The notes under the pieces were generated by a model that saw only the letters and a list, made by a program, of their open reading frames with translations, searched no databases and was not told where the DNA came from. Below, piece by piece: positions 18,054 to 26,154 of a stretch of 64,000 bases of DNA. Each line of letters opens with the position of its first letter. Within the stretch, counting starts at the first letter, position 1. The stretch is from Hydrogenophilales bacterium 16-64-40 (GTDB taxonomy: Bacteria > Pseudomonadota > Gammaproteobacteria > Burkholderiales > Thiobacillaceae). Made by a program: the position numbers and the translations under genes. Where the stretch lies: NCBI GenBank assembly GCA_002256995.1, contig NCGX01000007.1:1-64000 (forward strand). The letters are read 5' to 3'.

Positions 18054-18086
18054 GCATATGTGAATCATCATCACATTCGCATGTGC
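18054..18086 (+). promoter_or_regulatory. Inverted repeat just downstream of the cco promoter
   Basis: Arms GCATATGTGAAT (18054-18065) and ATTCGCATGTGC (18075-18086) match inversely at 10 of 12 positions across a 9-base centre. They begin 6 bases after the -10 box, so they cover the expected transcription start. This could be an operator or a 5'-leader hairpin. The TGTGA/TCACA halves recall a CRP site but their spacing is 7, not 6. Confidence 0.4.
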
Positions 18087-18114
18087 TAATCGAGTTTTTA
18101 ATCAAGGGAGGGGT

Positions 18115-19536
18115 ATGGAAGCGACAACCTACAACTATAAAGTCGTCCGCCAGTTCGCCATCATGACGGTGGTCTGGGGGATCGTCGGGATGCTGGTGGG
18201 GGTGATCCTGGCGGCGCAGCTGATCTGGCCGGATATGCTCTTTGGCATCGAATGGCTGTCGTATGGCCGTCTGCGACCGCTGCATACCAATGCGGTCATT
18301 TTTGCGTTTGGCGGTTCGGCGATGTTCGCGGTGTCGTACTACATCGTGCAGCGCACCTGCCAGGTGCGGCTGTGGGCCGAGAAGCTGGCTGCCTTCACCT
18401 TCTGGGGCTGGACTGCGGTGATCGTGCTAGCTGCGGTCACGCTGCCTCTGGGCTACACCAGCTCCAAGGAATATGCCGAGCTGGAATGGCCGATCGATAT
18501 CCTGATCACGGTAGTGTGGGTCTCCTATGCGCTGGTGTTCTTCGGCACTATCGTCAAGCGCAAGACCAAGCACATTTACGTTTCCAACTGGTTTTTCGGC
18601 GCCTACATCCTGGTGATCGCGATTCTGCATCTGGTCAACAGCGCCGAGCTGCCGGTGACGATGACCAAGTCGTACTCGGCCTACGCCGGGGTACAGGACG
18701 CGATGGTGCAGTGGTGGTACGGCCATAACGCGGTGGGCTTTTTCCTCACCACCGCTTTCCTCGGGATGATGTATTACTTCATTCCGAAGCAGGCCGGCCG
18801 CCCGATCTATTCCTACCGCCTGTCGGTGGTCCACTTCTGGTCGCTCAACTTCATCTACATGTGGGCGGGACCCCACCATCTGCAATACACCGCGCTGCCG
18901 GACTGGGCGCAGTCGCTCGGCATGGTGTTTTCGCTCATGCTGCTGGCCCCAAGCTGGGGCGGCATGATGAACGGCATCATGACGCTGTCCGGCGCCTGGC
19001 ACAAACTGCGTACCGACCCGATCCTGAAGTTCATGGTGACCGCGCTGTCCTTCTACGGCATGTCGACCTTCGAAGGCCCGATGATGTCGATCAAGACCGT
19101 CAACGCGCTGTCGCACTACACCGAATGGAATATCGCACACGTGCACTCAGGCGCGCTGGGCTGGGTGGCGATGATCACCATCGGTTCGATGTACTACCTG
19201 ATTCCGCGGTTGTTCGGCCGCGAGTCGATGTATAGCACCAAGCTGATCGAATGGCATTTCTGGCTCTCGACCATCGGCGTGGTGATGTATATCGCCTCGA
19301 TGTGGATCGCCGGGGTGGCGCAAGGCCTGATGTGGCGCGCGGCGAACGCCGACGGCACGCTGACCTACAGCTTCGCCCAGGTGCTCAACACCATGTATCC
19401 GTTCTACGGCATCCGCCTGCTGGGCGGCACGCTGTTCTTCGGCGGCATGCTGATGATGGCCTGGAACGTCTGGCAGACCACGCGGCAGGGCCGCGTGGTG
19501 AATGACGCCCCCATCCCGCAAGCTGTCCACGCCTAA
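18115..19536 (+). CDS. ccoN: Cytochrome c oxidase cbb3-type, catalytic subunit I
   Basis: The haem-copper subunit of the high-affinity cbb3 terminal oxidase, which reduces O2 to water and pumps protons. It has 473 residues and about 12 membrane helices. The low-spin haem and copper histidine regions are recognisable: [46 protein letters not shown] and [16 protein letters not shown] strong ribosome site AAGGGAGGGGT precedes ATG 18115. First gene of ccoNOQP, with ccoO 11 bases downstream. It is expected to serve respiration at low oxygen. Confidence 0.97.
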   Translation: MEATTYNYKVVRQFAIMTVVWGIVGMLVGVILAAQLIWPDMLFGIEWLSYGRLRPLHTNAVIFAFGGSAMFAVSYYIVQRTCQVRLWAEKLAAFTFWGWTAVIVLAAVTLPLGYTSSKEYAELEWPIDILITVVWVSYALVFFGTIVKRKTKHIYVSNWFFGAYILVIAILHLVNSAELPVTMTKSYSAYAGVQDAMVQWWYGHNAVGFFLTTAFLGMMYYFIPKQAGRPIYSYRLSVVHFWSLNFIYMWAGPHHLQYTALPDWAQSLGMVFSLMLLAPSWGGMMNGIMTLSGAWHKLRTDPILKFMVTALSFYGMSTFEGPMMSIKTVNALSHYTEWNIAHVHSGALGWVAMITIGSMYYLIPRLFGRESMYSTKLIEWHFWLSTIGVVMYIASMWIAGVAQGLMWRAANADGTLTYSFAQVLNTMYPFYGIRLLGGTLFFGGMLMMAWNVWQTTRQGRVVNDAPIPQAVHA

Positions 19537-19547
19537 GGAGACCGAAC

Positions 19548-20153
19548 ATGATTTCGCACGAAACCATCGAAAAGAACCTCGGTCTGCTGATCGTGCTGAC
19601 CATCCTCATCGTCAGCGTCGGCGGCCTGGTGCAGATCGTGCCGCTGTTCTTCCAGACCTCCACCACCACCGCGGTGGCGGGCTTGAAGCCCTACACGGCG
19701 CTGCAGCTGTCGGGGCGCGACATCTACATCCGCGAAGGCTGCGTCGGCTGCCACTCGCAGATGATTCGACCGTTCCGCGCCGAGACCGAACGCTACGGCC
19801 ACTATTCGGTGGCGGGCGAGTTTCTCTACGACCGCCCCTTCCTGTGGGGTTCTAAGCGCACCGGACCCGACCTGCACCGCGTCGGCGGTCGCTATTCCGA
19901 CGCCTGGCACGTGGCGCACCTGATGAACCCGCGCGACGTGGTGCCGGAATCCAACATGCCCGCTTATCCCTGGCTCGACCGCCCGCTGGAGGACGCCGCC
20001 ATCCAGAAAAAGATGCGCATGCTGAACGTGGTCGGCCACGGCTACAGCGAGCAGGAAATCAGCGATGCGCCCGCCGCGCTGGAAAGCAAGACCGAACTCG
20101 ACGCGGTCGTCGCCTACCTGCAGGTGCTGGGCACCCACGCCCCGAAGAACTGA
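19548..20153 (+). CDS. ccoO: Cytochrome c oxidase cbb3-type, monohaem subunit II
   Basis: The membrane-anchored monohaem cytochrome c subunit that passes electrons to CcoN. It has 201 residues with one N-terminal helix ([21 protein letters not shown]) and the covalent haem site CVGCH at residues 65-69, followed by [18 protein letters not shown] as usual in CcoO. The methionine axial ligand is likely in the [10 protein letters not shown] segment. Ribosome site AAGGAGACCGAAC. ccoQ follows 7 bases after the stop. Confidence 0.97.
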   Translation: MISHETIEKNLGLLIVLTILIVSVGGLVQIVPLFFQTSTTTAVAGLKPYTALQLSGRDIYIREGCVGCHSQMIRPFRAETERYGHYSVAGEFLYDRPFLWGSKRTGPDLHRVGGRYSDAWHVAHLMNPRDVVPESNMPAYPWLDRPLEDAAIQKKMRMLNVVGHGYSEQEISDAPAALESKTELDAVVAYLQVLGTHAPKN

Positions 20154-20160
20154 GCCCGCC

Positions 20161-20358
20161 ATGGACAGCGGAATCATCAGCGGCATCGTCACGGCCGTCT
20201 TCATCGTGGTGTTCATCGGCATCGTCTGGTGGGCCTACAGCAAGGGCAACAAGCAGCGTTTTGAGGACGCCGGCAAGCTGCCCTTCGACGACGACGACTC
20301 CCAAGGGATACCGTCCCAGCGGGACATAACGCCAGCCAAACAAGGAGACAAGCAATGA
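20161..20358 (+). CDS. ccoQ: Cytochrome c oxidase cbb3-type, small subunit CcoQ
   Basis: A 65-residue single-helix protein (IISGIVTAVFIVVFIGIVWWAY split by charges after residue 26) with an acidic cytoplasmic tail, FEDAGKLPFDDDD. CcoQ-type subunits help assembly or stability of the cbb3 complex. It lies between ccoO (7-base gap) and ccoP, whose start codon overlaps the ccoQ stop by 4 bases. Identification rests on position, size and the FDDDD tail. Confidence 0.85.
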   Translation: MDSGIISGIVTAVFIVVFIGIVWWAYSKGNKQRFEDAGKLPFDDDDSQGIPSQRDITPAKQGDKQ

Positions 20359-21275
20359 GTGACTTCACACACGGCTTCTGGCCGCTCTACATCAGCGTGC
20401 TCACCCTGGTGAGCATCATCGGCACCTGGGTATTTCTCAAGTCGCAGACCACCCGCAAGCTCGCCCCCGGCGAAAAGCCCGAGCTGATCGAGCACACCTG
20501 GGACGGCGATCTGCAGGACCTCAACAACCCGCTGCCGCGCTGGTGGCTGGGCCTGTTCTACGGCACCCTGGTGTTTGCGCTGGCCTATCTGGTGCTGTGG
20601 CCGGGGCTGGGCAATTATGCCGGCGTGCTGAAATGGACGCAGATCGGCGAATACGAGGCAGAGGTGCAGGCGGCCGAAGCCCAATTCCAGCCGCTGTATG
20701 CCGGGTTCATGAAGCAGGACATTGCCACCGTGGCGGCTGATCCGAACGCGCGCGCCATCGGCAAGAACCTGTTCCTGACCTACTGCTCGCAGTGCCACGG
20801 CTCGGATGCGGCAGGTTCCCGGGGCTTCCCCAACCTGACCGATGGCGACTGGCTCTACGGCGGCGACCCCGACACCATCAAGGCCACCCTCACCGACGGC
20901 CGCGCCGGTGTGATGCCTGCACTGGGCGAAGCGCTCGGTGCGCAAGGGACGAAGGAAGTGGCGAACTATGTGCTGTCGCTGTCGGGCCGCAAGCACGACA
21001 CCGCCCTGGCAGCCACCGGCAAGACGAAGTTCGCCGAAAACTGCGCGGCCTGCCACATGCCCGACGGCACCGGCATGCAAGCGATGGGCGCGCCCAACCT
21101 CACCGACAAGGTGTGGCTGTACGGCGGCTCCGAAGCGACCATCATCGAGAGCATTGCCAAGGGCCGCAACGGCGTGATGCCCGCCATGGCGCAGACGCTC
21201 GGCACCACCTCCAACAAGGACGCCAAGCTGCATCTGCTGGCGGCCTACGTCTACGGCCTGTCGCAGAAGCAGTAA
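20355..21275 (+). CDS. ccoP: Cytochrome c oxidase cbb3-type, dihaem subunit III
   Basis: The dihaem cytochrome c subunit that takes electrons from soluble cytochrome c. It has 306 residues with two N-terminal membrane helices (about 9-26 and 64-83), CcoP-type TWDGDLQDLNNPLPRWWLG between them, and two haem sites, CSQCH (144-148) and CAACH (230-234). Each haem site is followed by the same NLTD...WLYGG motif, which shows the internal duplication. Ribosome site AAGGAGACAAGCA lies inside ccoQ. The operon continues after a hairpin to ccoG. Confidence 0.97.
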   Translation: MSDFTHGFWPLYISVLTLVSIIGTWVFLKSQTTRKLAPGEKPELIEHTWDGDLQDLNNPLPRWWLGLFYGTLVFALAYLVLWPGLGNYAGVLKWTQIGEYEAEVQAAEAQFQPLYAGFMKQDIATVAADPNARAIGKNLFLTYCSQCHGSDAAGSRGFPNLTDGDWLYGGDPDTIKATLTDGRAGVMPALGEALGAQGTKEVANYVLSLSGRKHDTALAATGKTKFAENCAACHMPDGTGMQAMGAPNLTDKVWLYGGSEATIIESIAKGRNGVMPAMAQTLGTTSNKDAKLHLLAAYVYGLSQKQ

Positions 21276-21287
21276 GTAAAAGGCACT

Positions 21288-21306
21288 CGCCGGACATCGT
21301 CCGGCG
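21288..21306 (+). other. Hairpin between ccoP and ccoG
   Basis: A perfect 8-base stem, CGCCGGAC and GTCCGGCG, around a 3-base ATC loop lies 12 bases after the ccoP stop. There is no T-run, so it is more likely an mRNA-stabilising or attenuating hairpin between ccoNOQP and ccoGH than a full terminator. Confidence 0.5.
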
Positions 21307-21379
21307 GGCCGCTTGAGCGTATTGTGTGGCTACCAGACAGTACGTTCAGGCGGCTCAGCCTTACCACGGACACACGCCA

Positions 21380-22798
21380 GTGACAGACGACAAGCAAGCC
21401 ACCCCCGCCTCCGCCGACGCCCCGATTGAGCAGCAGCTCTATGCGATCCGGCAGAAAATCCAGCCGCGCGCGGTGCATGGCGTGTTTGCCAACTGGCGCA
21501 TCGCGCTGGTGCTGCTGACCCAGGCCGTGTATTACGGCCTGCCCTGGCTGCAATGGGACAACCGCCAGGCCGTGCTGTTCGATCTGGCGGCGCGCAAGTT
21601 CTACATCTTCGGCCTGGTGTTCTGGCCGCAGGACTTTGTCTACCTGACCGGCCTGCTGATCCTGTCGGCGCTGGCGCTGTTCCTGTTCACCGCGGTCGCC
21701 GGTCGCTTGTGGTGCGGCTATGTCTGCCCGCAGACCGTGTATACGGAACTCTTCATGTGGGTGGAAGAATGGCTGGAAGGCGACCACCTTGCCCGCAAGA
21801 AACTCGACAAGTCGCCATGGAACGCCAACAAGCTGCGCCGGCGCGGCTTGAAGCACCTCGCCTGGATAGTGCTTGCGCTGTGGACCGGCTTCACCTTCGT
21901 CGGCTATTTCACCCCGATCCAGACGCTGGGCGCCGAAGCGGCGAGCCTGAGCCTCGGCCCGTGGGAGACCTTCTGGATCCTGTTCTACGGCTTCGCCACC
22001 TGGGGCAACGCCGGCTTCATGCGCGAGCAGGTATGCAAGTACATGTGCCCGTATGCGCGCTTCCAGAGCGTGATGTTCGACTCCGACACGCTGACCGTGA
22101 CCTACGACAGTTCCATCGGCGAACCCCGCGGTCCGCGCAGCAAGAAGACCGACTACAAGGCAGCCGGCCTCGGCACCTGCATCGACTGCAACGTCTGCGT
22201 GCAGGTCTGCCCCACCGGCATCGACATCCGCAACGGCCTGCAATATGAATGTATCGGCTGCGCCGCCTGCATCGACGGCTGCGACCAGATCATGGACAAG
22301 ATGGGCTACCCGCGCGGGCTGATTCGCTACACCACCGAGAACGTGGTGAAGGGCAAGTATCCCGACGCCGGCATCATCAAGCACGTGCTGCGCCCGCGCA
22401 CCCTCATCTACACTGTGCTGCTGGCACTGATCGCCGGCGCGTTCGTGTACAGCCTGGCCACCCGCGTGCCGCTGCGGGTCGACGTGGTGCGCGACCGGGC
22501 GGCACTGTCGAAGGAAACCGACGAGGGCATGATCGAAAACGTCTATCGCCTGCAACTCATCAACATGGACGGCCAGCCGCATCGCTACACGATCAGCGCG
22601 CAGGGAATCGACGACCTGGAGGTGGCGGCGGCACGCGAGACCACAGCCGCGCCTTTTCAGACCATCGACATACCTGTCAGCCTGATTGCCGACCCGGAAG
22701 AGTTGAAAGGCCGCTCGATCGAAGTGACGTTCACGATACAGGCGACCGACGATCCCCGCATCAGGGATGAGGTCGCCACCAAATTCTTCAACCGCTAG
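21380..22798 (+). CDS. ccoG: cbb3 oxidase assembly ferredoxin CcoG (RdxA/FixG family)
   Basis: A polytopic membrane protein with two 4Fe-4S clusters; CcoG is reported to reduce Cu(II) for cbb3 copper-site assembly. It has about 472 residues. It shows GRLWCGYVCPQTVYTELFMW, FMREQVCKYMCPYARFQS and a ferredoxin-type pair CIDCNVCVQVCPTGIDIR / CIGCAACIDGCDQIM, then a C-terminal immunoglobulin-like domain. The start is uncertain. GTG 21380 gives VTDDKQATPA, a typical beginning, but lacks a clear ribosome site; GTG 21326 in the same frame would add 18 residues. Confidence 0.92.
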   Translation: MTDDKQATPASADAPIEQQLYAIRQKIQPRAVHGVFANWRIALVLLTQAVYYGLPWLQWDNRQAVLFDLAARKFYIFGLVFWPQDFVYLTGLLILSALALFLFTAVAGRLWCGYVCPQTVYTELFMWVEEWLEGDHLARKKLDKSPWNANKLRRRGLKHLAWIVLALWTGFTFVGYFTPIQTLGAEAASLSLGPWETFWILFYGFATWGNAGFMREQVCKYMCPYARFQSVMFDSDTLTVTYDSSIGEPRGPRSKKTDYKAAGLGTCIDCNVCVQVCPTGIDIRNGLQYECIGCAACIDGCDQIMDKMGYPRGLIRYTTENVVKGKYPDAGIIKHVLRPRTLIYTVLLALIAGAFVYSLATRVPLRVDVVRDRAALSKETDEGMIENVYRLQLINMDGQPHRYTISAQGIDDLEVAAARETTAAPFQTIDIPVSLIADPEELKGRSIEVTFTIQATDDPRIRDEVATKFFNR

Positions 22799-22817
22799 TT
22801 TTTATGAGGAAAGCGCC

Positions 22818-23354
22818 ATGAACCCACTCAGCGCCTCTGCAAGCAAGCCCTGGTACCGTGAGCCCTGGCCGTGGTTCCTCATCAGCCTGCCCGCCACCGC
22901 CGTGATCGCCGGTCTGACCACGGTGTGGATCGCGGCCACGAGTGCTGACGGTCTGGTGGTTGGCGACTACTACAAGGCCGGGCTGGCCATCAACCAGACG
23001 CTGGCGCGCGACGATGCCGCGCGTGCCCTGGCGCTGACCGCCACCCTGAAGAACGAAGACGGTGCGCTGACGCTGACGCTGTCGGGCCGCCTGCCGGCCT
23101 ATCCGGATCAACTCGGCCTCACCCTGGCCCACCCCACCCGTCAGGGCATGGACCAGACGCTTGCCCTCAGCCATGCGGGCAGCGGACACTATCGCACGTC
23201 ATCGCTGCCCACCCTGCCGGCCGGCAAATGGCATGCCCAGCTGAGTGACGCCGCTGCCACCTGGCGGCTTTCCGGCGTGCTGTATACCCCCTTCAGCCAG
23301 TCCGTCACACTGACGACGGATGCTGAGTCCACCGTTCAATCAAAGGGACACTGA
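22818..23354 (+). CDS. ccoH: FixH/CcoH-family cbb3 assembly protein
   Basis: A 178-residue protein with one N-terminal membrane helix (WPWFLISLPATAVIAGLTTVW) and a periplasmic domain of beta-sandwich type. The motif VVGDYYKAGLAINQTLARD after the helix is typical of the FixH/CcoH family, which is needed for cbb3 assembly. ATG 22818 is preceded by TGAGGAAAGCGCC. It follows ccoG by 19 bases and is followed after a single base by a 44-residue gene. The copper ATPase ccoI and ccoS, common neighbours, are not in this window. Confidence 0.85.
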   Translation: MNPLSASASKPWYREPWPWFLISLPATAVIAGLTTVWIAATSADGLVVGDYYKAGLAINQTLARDDAARALALTATLKNEDGALTLTLSGRLPAYPDQLGLTLAHPTRQGMDQTLALSHAGSGHYRTSSLPTLPAGKWHAQLSDAAATWRLSGVLYTPFSQSVTLTTDAESTVQSKGH

Positions 23355-23355
23355 A

Positions 23356-23490
23356 ATGGACTCAGTACTCGATTTGTTGTTTACCAGCCCGATTGGCCTG
23401 TTGAGCCTGTTCACCCTCGTGTTCATCATCGGGATGAAGGTTTTCCTGTCGGCCTGGCTCAACCGCAAAATGAACAACCCCGAAGAATGA
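23356..23490 (+). CDS. Small membrane protein, DUF3149-like
   Basis: A 44-residue gene beginning one base after the ccoH stop, preceded by AAAGGGACACTGAA. The product starts MDSVLDLLFTSPIGLLSLFT, contains one membrane helix and ends in a basic/acidic tail (LNRKMNNPEE). The pattern F(T/G)SPIGLLSL...GMKVF matches what I know of DUF3149, a family of very short proteins in betaproteobacteria. Its function is unknown. Its location inside the cbb3 assembly cluster suggests a link to oxidase assembly, but this is inference from position only. Confidence 0.7.
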   Translation: MDSVLDLLFTSPIGLLSLFTLVFIIGMKVFLSAWLNRKMNNPEE

Positions 23491-23515
23491 CACCCCCCGC
23501 CACGAGGAGCACGCC

Positions 23516-23815
23516 ATGATGCAGCGCCTGATCCATATCCTGTGGCCGCCCTTCCTCGTTGCCGGGGTGGCCGACATCCTCTTCACCACCCTGTTCGACC
23601 CGCTGGAGATCCTGTATCGCGGTGAGCCGCTGATCGAGCATCGCATTGCCGCCTACACGATTGGATTTTTTGTGTTCTGGCTGCTGGGCATCGCTTCCAG
23701 CATGCTGACCTGCTACTTCCAGCGCGGCGCGGACGAAATCAACCGCTGCCCGCTCCCCCCACGCAACCGGCCGGCCGGCTGCCCCAAGCGCGAGGATGAG
23801 GACGCCTGCTGCTGA
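23516..23815 (+). CDS. Small membrane protein with cysteine-rich tail, unknown function
   Basis: A 99-residue protein with two hydrophobic helices (about 6-27 and 46-66) and a soluble tail containing five cysteines and ending in CC (CYFQRGADEINRC, then CPKREDEDACC). ATGATG at 23516 follows CGAGGAGCACGCC, a good ribosome site, and 25 bases separate it from the DUF3149-like gene. I do not recognise a named family. Last gene on the plus strand of the cco cluster, converging on hemN with 10 bases between the stops. The Cys pattern could bind metal, but nothing in the sequence proves it. Confidence 0.7.
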   Translation: MMQRLIHILWPPFLVAGVADILFTTLFDPLEILYRGEPLIEHRIAAYTIGFFVFWLLGIASSMLTCYFQRGADEINRCPLPPRNRPAGCPKREDEDACC

Positions 23816-23825
23816 TTGATACGCG

Positions 23826-25196
23826 CTAGGCCGTCCGCGAATAGCGCGGCTTGTCGCTGGCCGCTTCCTTGAGATAACGGTCGAAACACATGCCGATATT
23901 GCGCAGAAACAGGCGGCCCGTGGGGGTGACGCTGATTCGGTCAGTTGCGAGATCCACCAGCCCATCGTCGGCCAACGGCCGCAAGTCGGTCAACGCATCG
24001 GCAAAATAGTCGGTAAACGCGATGCCCCATTCGCCGCCGAACGCGGCAAAATCGAGCTCCAAATCGCACATCACGCGGGTGATGGCTTCGCGCCGAATCT
24101 GGTCGTCGCGGGTGAGCCTGATGCCGCGCTCGACGGCGAATCCGGTGGCGGCGACGCGTTCCTGATAGCGCTTGAGCTTCTTTTCGTTCTGCATGTAGGT
24201 GTCGGCCGTCTGGCTGATGCTGGACGCGCCGAAAGCGAGGATGTCGCTGTCCTTGTGCGTGGTGTAGCCCTGGAAGTTGCGCCATAGCGTCTTGTTCTGC
24301 TGCGCGCGCACCAGTTCGTCGTCGGGACGGGCGAAGTGGTCGAGCCCGATATTGACGTAGCCCGCCGCGCCCAGCGCCTCGTTCACCGCCTGCTGCAGGC
24401 CCAGGCGGGCCGCCAGGTCGGGCAGGTCGGCATCGCGGATCAGCAACTGGTGCTTCTTCAGCCACGGCACGTGGGCATAGCCGAACACCGCCAGCCGATC
24501 GGGCGCCCACGCCACCACCTGTTCCAGCGTGCGGCTGAAGCTTTCGACCGTCTGTTTCGGCAGGCCGACGATCAAGTCCAGATTGATGCTGGAAAAACCC
24601 AGTTCGCGCGACCAGTCGATCACCTGCCGGATCAGGTCCGCGGACTGGATGCGGTTGACCGCCTGCTGCACCGCCGGGTCCATGTCCTGCACCCCGAACG
24701 ACACCCGGTTGAAGCCGGATTCGCGCAGGGCTGCCAGATGCTCGCGCGTGAGTTCGCGCGGGTCGGCTTCGCAGCTGATTTCGGCATCGGGCGCCACGGT
24801 GAAATACCGTCGCATCGTCGCCATCAGGCGGCGGATGTCGTCGGGACTCAGATAGGTCGGGGTGCCGCCCCCCCAGTGCAGCTGGTGTGCGACGCGCTTG
24901 GCGTCGACCCGCTCTGCGGTGCGCGCCATTTCCCGCTCGAGCGTCGCCAGATAGGGCTCGACCTTGCTGTAGTCGCGTGTCGCCACCATGTTGCAGCCGC
25001 AGTAGTGGCAAAGAGAATCACAGAACGGGATGTGGGCATACAGCGACAGCTCGCGATCCGGCGCCGGCGCGGCCAGCGCCTCGGCCCAGTCCGTCTCGCC
25101 GAAACCGGTGTGGAAATACGGCGCGGTGGGGTACGAGGTGTAACGCGGCCCGGGTACGCTGTACTTGCGGAGGAGGTCCAGGGTGGTCGACGTCAT
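23826..25196 (-). CDS. hemN: Oxygen-independent coproporphyrinogen III oxidase
   Basis: A radical-SAM enzyme that makes protoporphyrinogen IX without oxygen, supplying haem under the same low-oxygen conditions as cbb3. It has 456 residues, the normal size for true HemN. It starts MTSTTLDLLRKYSVPGPRYT and carries the cluster motif CDSLCHYCGC (C59, C63, C66 bind the 4Fe-4S), the glycine-rich WGGGTPTYL, CEADPRELT and FGVQDMDPAVQQAVNRIQ. The C terminus has the HemN-type IGMCFDRYL. It converges on the cco cluster and diverges from the LolA-like gene across 148 bases. Confidence 0.96.
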   Translation of the reverse strand: MTSTTLDLLRKYSVPGPRYTSYPTAPYFHTGFGETDWAEALAAPAPDRELSLYAHIPFCDSLCHYCGCNMVATRDYSKVEPYLATLEREMARTAERVDAKRVAHQLHWGGGTPTYLSPDDIRRLMATMRRYFTVAPDAEISCEADPRELTREHLAALRESGFNRVSFGVQDMDPAVQQAVNRIQSADLIRQVIDWSRELGFSSINLDLIVGLPKQTVESFSRTLEQVVAWAPDRLAVFGYAHVPWLKKHQLLIRDADLPDLAARLGLQQAVNEALGAAGYVNIGLDHFARPDDELVRAQQNKTLWRNFQGYTTHKDSDILAFGASSISQTADTYMQNEKKLKRYQERVAATGFAVERGIRLTRDDQIRREAITRVMCDLELDFAAFGGEWGIAFTDYFADALTDLRPLADDGLVDLATDRISVTPTGRLFLRNIGMCFDRYLKEAASDKPRYSRTA

Positions 25197-25344
25197 CTTG
25201 GCGTCCTTATTACGGATAATGGTGTCTTTTTATCACAGCGCGGACCTGAAATCCAGCATGGCGCCAGGCTGCGGCGCCCACCCGCTTTTGCGGTAAAGTT
25301 CAGGACTGAAAAACCGTTGGTATGCGTACGCGTCTGGAAAACCC

Positions 25345-26154
25345 ATGTCACCTGCCCCATTGCTGAACGTCATTCGTTTTTTGCTGCTCGCGCTGCTGCT
25401 CGGCGCCGCTCCCGCACGCGCCGACGAAGCTGCCGATCTGGCGCAACGGGTCCACGAGCGCCCTAATGGCCGCGACCTCACCACACTGGGCCGCATGGTG
25501 CTGACCGAAAAAGGCCGCGCGCCGCGCATCCGCGAGATCGTCACCTATCGCCTCGACCAGGCGGGCGGCGAAACCGCCAACCTGATCCGCTTTCTCGACC
25601 CGGAAGACATCGCCGGAACCGGTCTGCTCAGCATAGACAAAGCCGACGGCAATACCGACCAGTGGCTTTATCTGCCCGCGCTCGACCGGGTTCGGCGCAT
25701 TTCCAGCGACCGCAAAGGCGGCCGTTTCGTCGGCTCCGACCTGTATTTCGAAGACCTGCAGGAGCGCAAGCCGTCGAAAGACCGCCATCGCCTGCTCGGC
25801 CAGCAGACCGAGAATGGCATTCTCTGCGACGTGCTCGAAAGCGTGCCGACAGACCTCAAGGAGTCGGCCTACAGCAAGCGCATCAGCTGGATCGACCCCG
25901 CCACCGCCATTCCGCAGCGGGTGGACTATTTCGAGAAAGGCGCCGCCACCCCCAGCAAGCGTTGGCTGCTGCGCAGCAAGAAGCGCAACCAGGGTTACTG
26001 GACACTGACCGACAGCCGCATGATCAATCTGTCCAGCGGCCACGAAACCCGAATGGTGGTCGACGTTGCGCTGTACGACCAGAAGCTGCCCGCCCGATTG
26101 TTCACCTCGCAAGCCCTGGCCGACGAAAGCCTGGAATCGGAGTACCGCCCATGA
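25345..26154 (+). CDS. LolA-like outer-membrane lipoprotein-sorting protein (exporter-linked)
   Basis: A periplasmic protein of 269 residues with signal peptide MSPAPLLNVIRFLLLALLLG...APARA. The family features are RFLDPEDIAGTGLLSID, QWLYLPALDRVRRISS, GRFVGSDLYFEDLQER and WIDPATAIPQRVDYFEKG. They match the LolA-like group (COG2834) that usually sits beside an RND/MMPL exporter and differs from the housekeeping LolA. Its likely role is to carry a lipidic or lipoprotein cargo between the exporter and the outer membrane. The stop overlaps the ATG of the next gene by 4 bases. Confidence 0.83.
   Translation: MSPAPLLNVIRFLLLALLLGAAPARADEAADLAQRVHERPNGRDLTTLGRMVLTEKGRAPRIREIVTYRLDQAGGETANLIRFLDPEDIAGTGLLSIDKADGNTDQWLYLPALDRVRRISSDRKGGRFVGSDLYFEDLQERKPSKDRHRLLGQQTENGILCDVLESVPTDLKESAYSKRISWIDPATAIPQRVDYFEKGAATPSKRWLLRSKKRNQGYWTLTDSRMINLSSGHETRMVVDVALYDQKLPARLFTSQALADESLESEYRP

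Noticed and set aside
18059..18075. CRP-like site TGTGA/TCACA upstream of ccoN
   Set aside because: The half-sites are separated by 7 rather than 6 bases and lie downstream of the -10 box, where an activator would not work.
23356..23490. The 44-residue gene as ccoS
   Set aside because: CcoS has an N-terminal helix followed by a WxVxxGQFDDL-like acidic motif, which is absent; the pattern fits DUF3149 better.
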